NCBI GenBank assembly: GCA_030619985.1
Contig: JAUXAI010000005.1
Location: 1 to 40,697 of the forward strand
From: a bacterium
Lineage (GTDB): Bacteria > UBP18 > UBA7526
Direction: 5' to 3'
Length of the DNA: 40,697 nt
Below the pieces are notes generated by a model. That model searched no databases. It had not been told where the DNA came from and saw only the letters and a list, made by a program, of their open reading frames with translations. Position 1 is the first letter of the stretch. The number at the start of each line of letters is the position of its first letter. A program made the position numbers and the translations under genes. Below, piece after piece: positions 14,491 to 22,297 of the stretch.

Positions 14491-15018
14491 GTGGAATATA
14501 AAATAGGCAAAACCGTTATTAAACTCTATCAAGGCGATATTACGGAATTAGATACTGAAGCCATCGTCAATGCGGCAAACGCCTCGCTCATTCTTGGAGG
14601 AGGGGTGGCGGGAGCCATTAGAAGAAAGGGAGGACCAAGCATTCAGGAAGAATGTAATAAGATTGGCGGGACGATGGTTGGGGAAGCAGTGGTCACTGGT
14701 GCTGGGAACCTGAAGGCAAAGTATGTCATCCATACTGTGGGACCCAGATACGGGGAAGGGAACGAGGATGAGAAATTAAAGAATGCTACCTTAAACGCTT
14801 TAAAGAGAGCCCAGGAGAAGAAGATACGCTCCATTGCCTTTCCCGCGATATCAACTGGGATCTTTGGCTTTCCTTTAGATAGGGCAGCGAAGATTATGAT
14901 CAAGACAGTAAAGAATTTTCTGGTGATCCCTTCTTCTTTAAAATTAATCGTCTTCGCCTTATTCGATAAAAAATCTTATGATATCTTTGCCCAAGAATTG
15001 AAAGAACAACTCAAATGA
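14491..15018 (+). CDS. Macro domain protein (ADP-ribose binding / O-acetyl-ADP-ribose deacetylase-like)
   Basis: A 175-residue protein. GTG 14491 follows AAGGAGGGTGAA; the track start 14422 lies in a repeat. The signature strands IKLYQGDITELDTEAIVNAANASLILGGGVAGAI, the loop GEAVVTGAGNLKAKYVIHTVGP and the AFPAISTGIFGFPLDRAA segment form the complete ADP-ribose pocket. The NAAN and GGGV motifs are typical of the MacroD/YmdB class that hydrolyses O-acetyl-ADP-ribose or mono-ADP-ribosyl esters. It is cytoplasmic. Confidence 0.93.
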   Translation: MEYKIGKTVIKLYQGDITELDTEAIVNAANASLILGGGVAGAIRRKGGPSIQEECNKIGGTMVGEAVVTGAGNLKAKYVIHTVGPRYGEGNEDEKLKNATLNALKRAQEKKIRSIAFPAISTGIFGFPLDRAAKIMIKTVKNFLVIPSSLKLIVFALFDKKSYDIFAQELKEQLK

Positions 15019-15029
15019 TACGAGAAAAA

Positions 15030-15118
15030 AGATTTTGGTTTTGCGTCTTTCAGTTGGATTTTGCGCTTTTGCCCTTCGGATCCTGAAGGATCCTCAGGAT
15101 CCTGAACGGGCAGTTGCA
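15030..15118. repeat. Class A word repeat plus triple GGATCC-type hairpin
   Basis: GGTTTTGCGTCTTTCAG and TTGGATTTTGCGCTTTTG words are followed by CGGATCCTGAAGGATCC and TCAGGATCCTGAACGGG. These are overlapping palindromes around AGGATCCT. It ends at GTTGCAAGGGAGG, the ribosome site of the lamin-tail gene. Confidence 0.75.
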
Positions 15119-15132
15119 AGGGAGGTGAAGAG

Positions 15133-15486
15133 ATGGCAAAAGGAGTAAAGATTTTCAAAATTAGCAATGATGTTCCAGCACCGAGGAAGGATCCTCAAGC
15201 AGGGGAGTGGAAGAATGTTGAGATGGAGTATATCCAGGTGATAAACTATGGTCCCCTGGCCAAGGACCTCACTGGCTGGACAATAAGGGACAATAGTGGT
15301 GTAAGATTCACCTTTCCCCAGCATCAGATAAGGGTAGGCTATATTGTCAAAATAAGAACAGGCAAAAGGGCCGTGACTCAGGATAACTTCTATATGAACT
15401 ATGACTATCCCCTCTGGCAGCATCCAGGGAATGTGGCCTATCTCTATGATGCTGAAGGGAATAAGGTTGACGAGAAGATGGTGTGA
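15133..15486 (+). CDS. Stand-alone lamin tail domain (LTD) protein
   Basis: A 117-residue protein behind AAGGGAGGTGAAGAG. The sequence EYIQVINYGPLAKDLTGWTIRDNSGVRFTFPQHQIRVGYIVKIRTG...PLWQHPGNVAYLYDAEGNKVDE follows the LTD Ig-like beta-sandwich ('E.I.l.N.g...dLtGW.l.d..g..f.Fp...i..G..v.i.tg...W...gd.a.L.d..G..vd'). Bacterial LTDs are usually appended to secreted nucleases or large surface proteins. Here it is alone and has no signal peptide. It overlaps ptb by 4 bases, so it is part of the ptb-buk transcript. Confidence 0.8.
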   Translation: MAKGVKIFKISNDVPAPRKDPQAGEWKNVEMEYIQVINYGPLAKDLTGWTIRDNSGVRFTFPQHQIRVGYIVKIRTGKRAVTQDNFYMNYDYPLWQHPGNVAYLYDAEGNKVDEKMV

Positions 15487-16292
15487 GAAGTTTTGAAGAG
15501 ATAATTGAAGAAGCAAAAAGAAGGGGTCCTTTGCGACTCGTCCTCGCTGCTTCTCAGGATGAAGAGGCTAAAGAGGCGGTAAAGAGGGCGGAGAAGGAGG
15601 GAATCGCCAAAGGAATCTTTATTAGAGAAAAGGGGGAAGAGGCGTCTCTTGGGGCAGCGAAGATGGTTAGGAATGGTGAGGCAGACCTTATAATGAAAGG
15701 AGCCTTAACCACTGCCCAGTTTATGCATCCCATTCTGGACAAGGAGAAGGGCCTGACCATTGGCAGATTGCTCTCCCATGTGGCCGTATTTGAATTCAGG
15801 GGTAGATTAATCCTGGCCTCAGATGCGGCCATCAATATCTCTCCTAACCGGGAAGAAAAGAAAGAGATTATCCAAAACGCCATTGAACTCGCTCATCTAC
15901 TGGGCATTCAAAAGCCAAAGGTTGCCCTCTTAGCTCCTATAGAGAAGATAACTTCCAAGATCCCTCTTACCCAAGAAGCGGCCGCCTTAAAAGAGATGGA
16001 GTGGGAGGAAGCGGTTGTCGATGGCCCACTGGCCCTAGATAATGCTATCTCCATTGGAGCAGCAAGAAAGAAGGGGATAAAGAGTCCAGTGGCAGGTAAA
16101 ACAGATATATTGATTCTTCCTGATATTACTTCTGGAAATATCTTCTATAAATCTTTAATTTACTTCGCAAAGATGAAGATGGCAGGAGTGGTGGTGGGAG
16201 CAAAGACACCTATTATCCTGACCTCACGCACAGATAGTGAAGAGACCAAGTTTTTATCCATTGCCTTAGGAACCCTGATGGTAAAGAGATGA
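15483..16292 (+). CDS. ptb: Phosphate butyryltransferase family acyltransferase
   Basis: A 269-residue protein from GTG 15483, overlapping the LTD gene. It has the PTA/PTB fold: LVLAASQDEEAKEAVKRAEKEG, LIMKGALTTAQFMHPIL, SHVAVFEF, SDAAINISPN, VALLAPIEKITSKIPLTQEA and VDGPLALDNAIS. This is the Ptb branch and not Pta, and it is just shorter than clostridial Ptb. It exchanges CoA for phosphate on butyryl- (or other short or branched acyl-) CoA. The ATGA overlap with the kinase gene gives a compact ATP-yielding fermentative module. The exact acyl chain is not decidable from sequence. Confidence 0.9.
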   Translation: MRSFEEIIEEAKRRGPLRLVLAASQDEEAKEAVKRAEKEGIAKGIFIREKGEEASLGAAKMVRNGEADLIMKGALTTAQFMHPILDKEKGLTIGRLLSHVAVFEFRGRLILASDAAINISPNREEKKEIIQNAIELAHLLGIQKPKVALLAPIEKITSKIPLTQEAAALKEMEWEEAVVDGPLALDNAISIGAARKKGIKSPVAGKTDILILPDITSGNIFYKSLIYFAKMKMAGVVVGAKTPIILTSRTDSEETKFLSIALGTLMVKR

Positions 16293-17365
16293 GAAAGAAG
16301 TTTTTAATCCTGGCCCTAAATCCTGGCTCAACGACTACTAAGTTCGCCCTATATGAGAACGAGAAACCTCTCTTCACAGAGAGCGTCCATCACAGCCCAA
16401 GGAAGTTAAAGGAGTTCAAGGGGATACTCAATCAATACCAATTTCGCAAGGGGACCATTCTAAAGGCCTTAAGGAAAAGAAGAATCGACCTTTCCAACCT
16501 CGATGCCATTGTTGGTCGGGGTGGATTATTGAAGCCCGTCCCCAGTGGAACCTATCGCATTAATAAGAAAATGCTAAGGGACCTCCACATAAGGATGAGG
16601 GGAGGACACTCTTCTAATCTGGGAGGCGTGCTGGCCTATGATATGGCAAAGGAGCTAGGCATTCCTTCCTTCATTGTCGATCCCGTTGTCCTGAACGAGT
16701 TAGAACCCTTAGCCCGAATATCCGGCCTTCCAGAATTGGAGAGAAAATCCATCTTCCATGCCTTGAACCAGAAGGCGATAGCGAAAAAGGTAGCACAGAA
16801 ATTTTTTAAGAAGGATTATGAGAAACTAAACTTCATTGTTATCCATCTGGGAGGGGGGATATCTGTCGGGGCTCATAGGAAAGGAAGGGTGATTGATGTC
16901 AATAATGCCCTGGATGGTGAGGGGCCCTTTGCCCCCAAGAGGGCGGGCACCCTTCCTGCGGGAGATCTGATAAGGCTTTGCTATAGTAAGAAATATACCT
17001 TGGATGAGATATTAGAGAAGATTATCTATAAAGGGGGATTGACCGCCCATCTGGGGACAAGCGATGTCCGAAAGATACAGAGAAGGATTGCCAGAGGGGA
17101 CAAGAAGGCAAAGATTATTTTCCAGGCCATGGCCTATCAAGTAGCAAAGGAGACAGCCAGTATGGCCTCTGTTTTAAAGGGAAGGATTGATGCTATCATC
17201 CTTACTGGCGGTTTAGCCCAGTCTGGATTGCTAATAGAGTGGATTAAAGAGAGGATTAAGTTCTTGGGCCGGGTCATTCTCTATCCTGGGGAAGAGGAAC
17301 TTTCGGCCATGGCCCAAGGAGCCTTAAGAATACTACGGGAAAAGGAAAAAGCCAGAAGATATTAA
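16289..17365 (+). CDS. buk: Butyrate kinase family carboxylate kinase
   Basis: A 358-residue ASKHA-fold kinase. The phosphate 1 motif ILALNPGSTTTKFALYEN is at residues 6-23. Other motifs are AIVGRGGLLKPVPSGTY, FIVIHLGGGISVGAHRKGRVIDVNNALDGEGPFAPKRAG and ILTGGLAQS. These are diagnostic of Buk as opposed to acetate kinase. It transfers phosphate from butyryl phosphate to ADP. It is coupled to ptb by ATGA. A class A repeat begins right after the stop. Confidence 0.95.
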   Translation: MRKKFLILALNPGSTTTKFALYENEKPLFTESVHHSPRKLKEFKGILNQYQFRKGTILKALRKRRIDLSNLDAIVGRGGLLKPVPSGTYRINKKMLRDLHIRMRGGHSSNLGGVLAYDMAKELGIPSFIVDPVVLNELEPLARISGLPELERKSIFHALNQKAIAKKVAQKFFKKDYEKLNFIVIHLGGGISVGAHRKGRVIDVNNALDGEGPFAPKRAGTLPAGDLIRLCYSKKYTLDEILEKIIYKGGLTAHLGTSDVRKIQRRIARGDKKAKIIFQAMAYQVAKETASMASVLKGRIDAIILTGGLAQSGLLIEWIKERIKFLGRVILYPGEEELSAMAQGALRILREKEKARRY

Positions 17366-17462
17366 ACGCAGATAAAAATCACGCCTGCCTATCGGCAGAT
17401 AAGGATAGCCACGGATAATTAGTGCTAATCCGTAAAAAATCTGTGACGATCCGTGTTTAAGG
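17366..17462. repeat. Class A word repeat with class B hairpin CCTGCCTATCGGCAG
   Basis: AAACGCAGATAAAAATCACG, then the hairpin CTGCCTATCGGCAG, then GGATAGCCACGGATAATTAG and the complementary CTAATCCGTAAAAAATCTG and GATCCGTGTTTAAGGAGG. The last word becomes the ribosome site of the CBS gene. The CTGCCTATCGGCAG hairpin is close to the in-frame PriA insert. Confidence 0.85.
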
Positions 17463-17471
17463 AGGAAGAAG

Positions 17472-18794
17472 ATGGCTAAAGAACTTGTTAGATGGGGTGT
17501 TGCTCCAAAGGAGTTGATCACAAAAGACTTTAAAAGATTAAGTAAGTTTGAACACTTAGCAACAACTAAAGAGGTAGAGAACCTATTATTCATCCAGTCT
17601 TTAGAGGGAAGGGCACATAATGGAGTGGGGGCCTTTAGGAAGCGCCACTGGGTGAATACCACCATAAATGATGTGGTCAAGGCCTTAGGGCTCGATCCCG
17701 GGCTGATAAAGAAGAAGCGTCAGGCATTAATCGATGATATCGTAGAGTTTGCCCGGGATGTAATAAGGGGCGAGAAGAGAAATAGATTAATCAATAAGAA
17801 AGGAGAGCCCTTCTTGGGCATTCCCTTCTTGGGAACATTTACTGTCAAGCCCTATGAGGTCTTAAGAGGACTATATATTGGGGGTCTGAGGGATAATAGC
17901 GATATCAGAAAAGAGGTGGAGAAGAAGCATAAGATCACCATTGGGGGAGGAAGATGCTATTTAGTCGATACCCGAATAATGCAGAGGATGGGATTGGATG
18001 GTGAGGTGTTTGCTCACATGGCTCATGAGGATAAGATAGAAGGCTATAAGAGAGAGGGCCTGATTGTCACCCCGAAAGAAGGGGAGGAAATAGATGAAGA
18101 AGTGGTGAAGTATATGTACATTCGGGATCGCATAGGACCGGGCCATAGCGATGATTCAGCAATCATTAGTGCTGGCCTATTATTCAATCTCGATTTAGCC
18201 TTGGGGGTCTTCCTATCAGATGCCATAGATACCCTGGAGAAGTATACCCCTTCCTATAAGGATCAGGATGATGAACTCGCTTTCTACATCAGGGATAACT
18301 ACTCCCAGTTAGGGGTGAGCATGGAGGATGTCTATGATATCACCTATTTAGCAACCATTCTTGAAGAGGAAGAAGAGATCATTCCCGATTCCTCCTTGAG
18401 ATACTTATTGAGTAGAAATCACAGGAGTAAGGTCTCTGCCCTGGAGAATCATCTGAACTTTATTCAGGGAACGGCAGTAGTCCCCATGGAACTGGGTCAT
18501 GCCCGAATTGATTCCCGAAAATTCTATGGCTACATCAAACAGCGGGTCTTTGAATTCAAGGCAAAGGCTGTTCCCTTGGTTGTTGCTGGACTGGAGAGAC
18601 CTATTGAGGAGATTATGGATAGGAGACTCACCTTTGTTGAACCCGGGACGCCATTGAAGAAGGCCATCGAGATCATGCTTCTTGCCAAGGCAGAACTCTT
18701 AGTAGTGGCCGATAAGAACAAGAGGATCCTGGGAATTGTCGATGCCAAGGATCTCCTCCCCCAGATAGTAACCACTACCCCAAAGGAAAAATGA
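17472..18794 (+). CDS. CBS-domain protein with large uncharacterised N-terminal region
   Basis: A 440-residue protein behind TTTAAGGAGGAAGAAG. Residues about 380-430 form one CBS repeat (IEEIMDRRLTFVEPGTPLKKAIEIMLLAKAELLVVADKNKRILGIVDAKDLL). The N-terminal 370 residues are soluble, charged and not a family I recognise. They include the stretches RAHNGVGAFRKRHWVNTTIND, ITIGGGRCYLVDTRIMQRM and DRIGPGHSDDSAIISAGLLFN. The last has an unusual GHSDDS cluster that could be a metal or phosphate site. A CBS unit normally binds adenine nucleotides and regulates its attached domain. The gene overlaps the first HAD gene by 4 bases. Confidence 0.75.
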   Translation: MAKELVRWGVAPKELITKDFKRLSKFEHLATTKEVENLLFIQSLEGRAHNGVGAFRKRHWVNTTINDVVKALGLDPGLIKKKRQALIDDIVEFARDVIRGEKRNRLINKKGEPFLGIPFLGTFTVKPYEVLRGLYIGGLRDNSDIRKEVEKKHKITIGGGRCYLVDTRIMQRMGLDGEVFAHMAHEDKIEGYKREGLIVTPKEGEEIDEEVVKYMYIRDRIGPGHSDDSAIISAGLLFNLDLALGVFLSDAIDTLEKYTPSYKDQDDELAFYIRDNYSQLGVSMEDVYDITYLATILEEEEEIIPDSSLRYLLSRNHRSKVSALENHLNFIQGTAVVPMELGHARIDSRKFYGYIKQRVFEFKAKAVPLVVAGLERPIEEIMDRRLTFVEPGTPLKKAIEIMLLAKAELLVVADKNKRILGIVDAKDLLPQIVTTTPKEK

Positions 18795-19453
18795 TCAGAG
18801 CAAAGGCCTTCATCTTTGATCTGGGCGGTACGCTCATCGATACCAAGATGCGTTTCTATTCCATCTTCAATAGAAACTTGGAGAACTTTGGTATTAAGCC
18901 TCTTCCTTGGAAAGAGTTTCGAGAGAAATATTCTCAGGGAAAGATAAACGATTGCATTCTTCCTAAAGGAAGCAAGAATAAAGAAGAGAGGTTGGATCAA
19001 TTCTGGAAAAACCTCTCCCAAGATTATAAGGGGGGAAATGACCCTCTCATACCAGGAGCAAAGGAAGTCCTGAAGAAGATCTATCAGGCAAAGATACCCA
19101 TTGCCGCAGCTACCTATGTCATGCTTCCCCCAGAGGAAACCGAGAGGGAACTAACAAGATATGGGATTGCAAAATTTATCTCACACATTGTTACTGCTTT
19201 CCAAGGTGAAGAAAAACGTTACCTCCCTAAGAAAGAGATCATTCCTAAGGTAATAGCTAAACTCGGGATTCCTACGAAAGACTGTGTCGTAGTAGGAGAT
19301 ACGGTGGAGGATGTAGAGGGAGGCAGAGAAGCCGGTACCAAGACGGTTGCTGTCTTGAGTGGACTGGTGACCGAAAAGTATCTCAAGAAAGCAAGGCCAG
19401 ACGCCATCATCAATTCTGTCGCCAATCTTTTTGGGGTAGTTAAGATAAGATGA
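18791..19453 (+). CDS. HAD-superfamily hydrolase (tandem paralogue 1)
   Basis: A 220-residue HAD protein with motif I FDLGGTLIDT (residues 9-18), the K motif PKKEIIPKVIAKLGI and motif IV VVVGDTVEDVEGGREAGTKTVAV. The second Asp of DxDxT is Gly here, as in several HAD phosphatases. It overlaps the CBS gene upstream and its paralogue downstream by 4 bases each. Phosphatase activity on a small phosphorylated metabolite is likely; the substrate is unknown. Confidence 0.9.
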   Translation: MIRAKAFIFDLGGTLIDTKMRFYSIFNRNLENFGIKPLPWKEFREKYSQGKINDCILPKGSKNKEERLDQFWKNLSQDYKGGNDPLIPGAKEVLKKIYQAKIPIAAATYVMLPPEETERELTRYGIAKFISHIVTAFQGEEKRYLPKKEIIPKVIAKLGIPTKDCVVVGDTVEDVEGGREAGTKTVAVLSGLVTEKYLKKARPDAIINSVANLFGVVKIR

Positions 19454-20139
19454 GACTTAAAGTAAAGGCCTTTATCTTTGATATTGACCAGACGCTTCTC
19501 AATACTCTAAAGCGTTTCTATGTTGTCTTCAACAGGAACTTGGAGAAGCTCGGGTTGAAGCCCTTGGAGTATAGAGATTTTGTCAAGAAATACTCTTTAG
19601 ACATTCTGGATGAGGTAATTGCGCCACCCAAAAGTAAGGGGAGGCAAACAAAACTTCATCGTTTCTGGCTCTCCTTTCTGAAAGAGTTCCGCTCCTTCCG
19701 TACAGGAGAAGACCATCTCATTCCTGGGGTGAAGAAGGTCTTAGAGAAAATCTACCAAGCAAAGATACCCATCGCTGCCAATACTAACTGTATTGCTCCT
19801 ATTTCTCAAGTAAAGGAAGAGCTGGATGAGTTTGGGATTGGAGAATATATTTCGGTAATTGCTACAGGATATGAGGCAAAAGATGAATTAGCAGATGGCC
19901 ACCATTTCTCCAAAAAGACAATTATTAAGAAAGCAATTGCTAAACTCAAAATCTCAGCAAGAAATTGTGTGGTCGTTGGTGATTATTACAACGATATAAA
20001 AGCAGGCAAGGCCCTGGGAACAAAGACCATCGCGGTTCTCACTGGCCTAACAGGCAAAGAATATGCTCTGAAGTTAAAGCCAGATGCCGTCATCGATTCC
20101 TTGGCCCATCTCTTTGATGTAATTGAAATTAAAAAGTGA
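19450..20139 (+). CDS. HAD-superfamily hydrolase (tandem paralogue 2)
   Basis: A 229-residue HAD protein, clearly a duplicate of the preceding gene (FYxVFNRNLEKLGLKPL, KKVLEKIYQAKIPIAANT, ARNCVVVGDYYNDIKAGKALGTKTIAVLTGL). It keeps the full motif I DIDQT, whereas its twin has DLGGT. The cap region has diverged most (APPKSKGRQTKLHRFW; GYEAKDELADGHHFSKK). The pair may act on related substrates or form a heterodimer. A rho-independent terminator follows. Confidence 0.9.
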   Translation: MRLKVKAFIFDIDQTLLNTLKRFYVVFNRNLEKLGLKPLEYRDFVKKYSLDILDEVIAPPKSKGRQTKLHRFWLSFLKEFRSFRTGEDHLIPGVKKVLEKIYQAKIPIAANTNCIAPISQVKEELDEFGIGEYISVIATGYEAKDELADGHHFSKKTIIKKAIAKLKISARNCVVVGDYYNDIKAGKALGTKTIAVLTGLTGKEYALKLKPDAVIDSLAHLFDVIEIKK

Positions 20140-20157
20140 AGGGTATAAGAAAAAAAT

Positions 20158-20193
20158 ATTCCCGGTCCAGAGTGTAAATACCGGGATTTTTTA
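20158..20193 (+). terminator. Rho-independent terminator after HAD pair
   Basis: Stem CCCGGT (20161-20166) and ACCGGG (20180-20185) with a 13-base loop, followed by ATTTTTT. It closes the 17472-20139 operon. Confidence 0.85.
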
Positions 20194-20204
20194 TTGTATC
20201 GGAA

Positions 20205-20345
20205 TTTGAAAAAGATAGATAGATTCAAACGGATTATGGCAGATACAAACGGATAAGATAGTCAGAAATAAATCCGTATGCATCCGCTCACATCTGTTTG
20301 AATCTGCGTCCTGCCGAACAGAGTGAGGCTTATCTTAAAAAGGCG
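20205..20345. repeat. Class A word repeat (AAACGGATTATGGCAGATAC)
   Basis: GATTCAAACGGATTATGG and CAGATACAAACGGATAAG on the left, AATCCGTATGCATCCGC and CATCTGTTTGAATCTGCG on the right: an imperfect hairpin. It is followed by CCGAACAGAGTGAGGC, resembling the reverse of the inner module at 11470. Confidence 0.8.
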
Positions 20346-20351
20346 GAATAG

Positions 20352-20909
20352 ATGGTTAAGGATGAGGATGCCCTTTTAGTGGATAGGTTCAAGAAGGGTG
20401 AGGAGAAAGCCTTCAATGAACTGGTGAAGAAATATATGAAGAGAATCTATTACCTTGCCTATTCATTGACCAATAACCATGCCGATGCCTTAGACCTATC
20501 TCAGGAGGCATTTATCAAAGCCTATAGGTCAATTCACAGGTTCAGAGGAAGATCGAGTTTCTATACCTGGCTTTATCGGATAACGGTTAATATCTGCCTG
20601 AATCATCTCAAGAGAGAAGCGAGGAAGAAAGAGGTATCCTTTGATGAGCGAATAGAGGTGGCCCAAGTAGATTGGTGGATCAATCCCAAGAAGGCCCTGG
20701 AGAATAAAGAATTACAGGAGAACTTGACAAAGGCCATCGGTTCTCTACCTCCTCAGCAGAAGGCGGTCTTTACCCTGCGCTATCTGGAAGGACTACCCCA
20801 TAAGGAGATCGCTTCTATATTGGGATGCTCTATTGGGAATGTTAAGGCCAACCTCTTCCAAGCCCTGCAGAAGCTAAGAAATAAATTGAAAGGATATGTT
20901 GAAGGTTAA
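20352..20909 (+). CDS. ECF-type RNA polymerase sigma factor
   Basis: A 185-residue sigma-70 family protein. Region 2 runs from about residue 15 to 85 (FNELVKKYMKRIYYLAYSLTNNHADALDLSQEAFIKAYRSIHRFRGRSSFYTWLYRITVN). A short linker separates it from region 4 (SLPPQQKAVFTLRYLEGLPHKEIASILGCSIGNVKANLFQALQKLR). There is no region 3, which defines the ECF group. The gene for its presumed zf-HC2 anti-sigma follows 42 bases later, then two LTxxQ-like envelope proteins. The regulon is probably envelope stress. Start ATG 20352; AAAAAGGCGG lies upstream. Confidence 0.95.
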   Translation: MVKDEDALLVDRFKKGEEKAFNELVKKYMKRIYYLAYSLTNNHADALDLSQEAFIKAYRSIHRFRGRSSFYTWLYRITVNICLNHLKREARKKEVSFDERIEVAQVDWWINPKKALENKELQENLTKAIGSLPPQQKAVFTLRYLEGLPHKEIASILGCSIGNVKANLFQALQKLRNKLKGYVEG

Positions 20910-20951
20910 ACCTTTTAGGGATGTTTATTGTCTAATTTAGTGGAGGGGAAG

Positions 20952-21467
20952 ATGATTAGCTGTCGCAAAGTTAAAAGATGGATGATCGACTACCTGGAAG
21001 GAACCCTTGCCGAGAAGGAGAAGGTTCTCGTTGATGAACATCTGTCAAAATGTTCCCAGTGCGCCCAGGAGGTAGAGGTCTTGGTGAAGACTCAAAAGTT
21101 AGTGAGGTTAAAAGCAAGGAAAGAGATGCCCGAAGGCTTCTGGGCCCATTATCTGCCTAGATTAAGGAGAAGGTTGGAGGAGAAACCACTTTCCAGATTG
21201 GAATGGCGACCAGTTCCCACCCTAGCCCTTGCTACGGCAACTGCCTTGGTCCTACTAGTAGTAACCGTCAACCTATTTAGAACTCCCAGTCTTAATCTGG
21301 AGAGTCTTCCCAGAAAGGTTTTAGTTAGAGAGGTAGTGGCCTCTAATTCTGAACTCGATTACTTCATCGCAGATTCCTTTGAACCAGAGGAGATTGTCCA
21401 GGCCCTGATTCCTCAAGAGATGCTTAATTCTTTAATGAGGGGAGGTGAGATGTATGAAACTCTCTAA
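20952..21467 (+). CDS. Anti-sigma factor with zf-HC2 domain
   Basis: A 171-residue protein. ATG 20952 lies 6 bases after GGAGGGG, and the track start 20928 lacks a ribosome site. The zinc-binding anti-sigma motif H-x3-C-x2-C is DEHLSKCSQCAQEV (residues about 32-45), with CRKVKRWMIDYLEGTL in front. One membrane segment is near residues 92-112 (TLALATATALVLLVVTVNLF). The acidic C-terminal part lies outside the membrane. It most likely holds the adjacent ECF sigma factor until released by a redox or envelope signal. It overlaps the next gene by 14 bases. Confidence 0.88.
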   Translation: MISCRKVKRWMIDYLEGTLAEKEKVLVDEHLSKCSQCAQEVEVLVKTQKLVRLKARKEMPEGFWAHYLPRLRRRLEEKPLSRLEWRPVPTLALATATALVLLVVTVNLFRTPSLNLESLPRKVLVREVVASNSELDYFIADSFEPEEIVQALIPQEMLNSLMRGGEMYETL

Positions 21468-22059
21468 GAAGTATCTGGCCATCATTGGTGGGGTGATCCT
21501 GGTTGTCTTGGTAGTTGGGGTTGCAGCCGGGGTTAAGAAGGCTGCCCATCGCCGGGCGATTAAGAGGAGAAGGCCTGCTCTGGCCCGTATTCTGGGAAAG
21601 GAGAGGCCTCGGGAGATGCTGGAGACCGTTAAGATAGTGCGCACCATAGAGGCCCTGAAATTAAACGAGGAGCAGATCGCCCAGGTCCTTCCCAAGTGGC
21701 GCAGGAGGAAAGAGGCCAGAAAGGAATTTCACCAGAGCCGCAAGGAACGCATAGAGGAGTTAGGAAAACTTCTCAAGAGCAAGGCCTCTTCCCAGGATTT
21801 AGAAAGAGCCCTGGAGAACCTGAAGGCTCAGGAGAAGGCCTTTCGGGAAAGGATGGAGAACCTGAAAGAGGAGATTGAAGAAATCCTGACCCCAGAGCAA
21901 GAGGTGAAACTCATCCTCTTTGAAAAGAAGTTCCGTCAGGAGATGCAGAGAATGCTGAAGAGGCCTCCTAGGAGAGCAAGACCGCTAGAGAAAAGAGAGG
22001 GAATTAAAAGGCCAGAGAGAAGGCTTCCCGAGGAGAAGCGAGCGCGGGAAGTAAGGTAA
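21454..22059 (+). CDS. Membrane-anchored Spy/LTxxQ-like protein
   Basis: A 201-residue protein. ATG 21454 is 9 bases past AGGGGAGG, and the start overlaps the anti-sigma gene. One N-terminal membrane segment (YLAIIGGVILVVLVVGVAAGV) is followed by a long charged helical region. Two LTxxQ-like motifs are visible, LNEEQIAQVLPKW and LTPEQEVKLILFEKKFRQEM, as in Spy/CpxP/CnrX periplasmic chaperone-sensors. The tail is Arg/Pro-rich. In known systems such proteins sense misfolded envelope protein or metal and act on the anti-sigma factor; here that is inferred from position. Confidence 0.75.
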   Translation: MKLSKKYLAIIGGVILVVLVVGVAAGVKKAAHRRAIKRRRPALARILGKERPREMLETVKIVRTIEALKLNEEQIAQVLPKWRRRKEARKEFHQSRKERIEELGKLLKSKASSQDLERALENLKAQEKAFRERMENLKEEIEEILTPEQEVKLILFEKKFRQEMQRMLKRPPRRARPLEKREGIKRPERRLPEEKRAREVR

Positions 22060-22070
22060 GGAAAGGCAGA

Positions 22071-22135
22071 CCCCGTTAGAAGTAAGTCGCCACGGGCGAC
22101 TGCCTCCGATAAATATCGGAGGACTTCTAACGGGG
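22071..22135. repeat. Class B nested three-way hairpin
   Basis: A perfect 13-base outer stem, CCCCGTTAGAAGT (22071-22083) with ACTTCTAACGGGG (22123-22135), encloses two perfect hairpins: GTCGCC-ACG-GGCGAC (22086-22100) and CCTCCGAT-AAAT-ATCGGAGG (22103-22122). Pieces of it occur at 28899-28930, 32306-32335 and 39172-39208. No T-run follows. Confidence 0.9.
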
Positions 22136-22186
22136 CAGGCCTTATCCGCGGATCGTCCTGCCTCTTACCCCTGAAAGGAGGATGAG

Positions 22187-22297
22187 ATGAATCCCGCCCC
22201 TCGCTTAGAGGAAATTGATGGGGTGGGATTTTTGAAAAATATGTTTGGATTTTCTTTCAAAAAAACTTTATTAGTGATTAGGAGGGGCGGGATGAAT
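22187..22297 (+). mobile_element. Class C element 2 with flanking ATGAAT direct repeat
   Basis: A 99-base element (22193-22291) with arms CCCGCCCCTC and GAGGGGCGGG, between direct repeats ATGAAT (22187-22192, 22292-22297). The left ATG has its own strong ribosome site (AAAGGAGGATGAG), and the right ATG has TAGGAGGGGCGGG from the element. The insertion plus duplication is 105 bases, so the two starts stay in frame. Confidence 0.78.
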
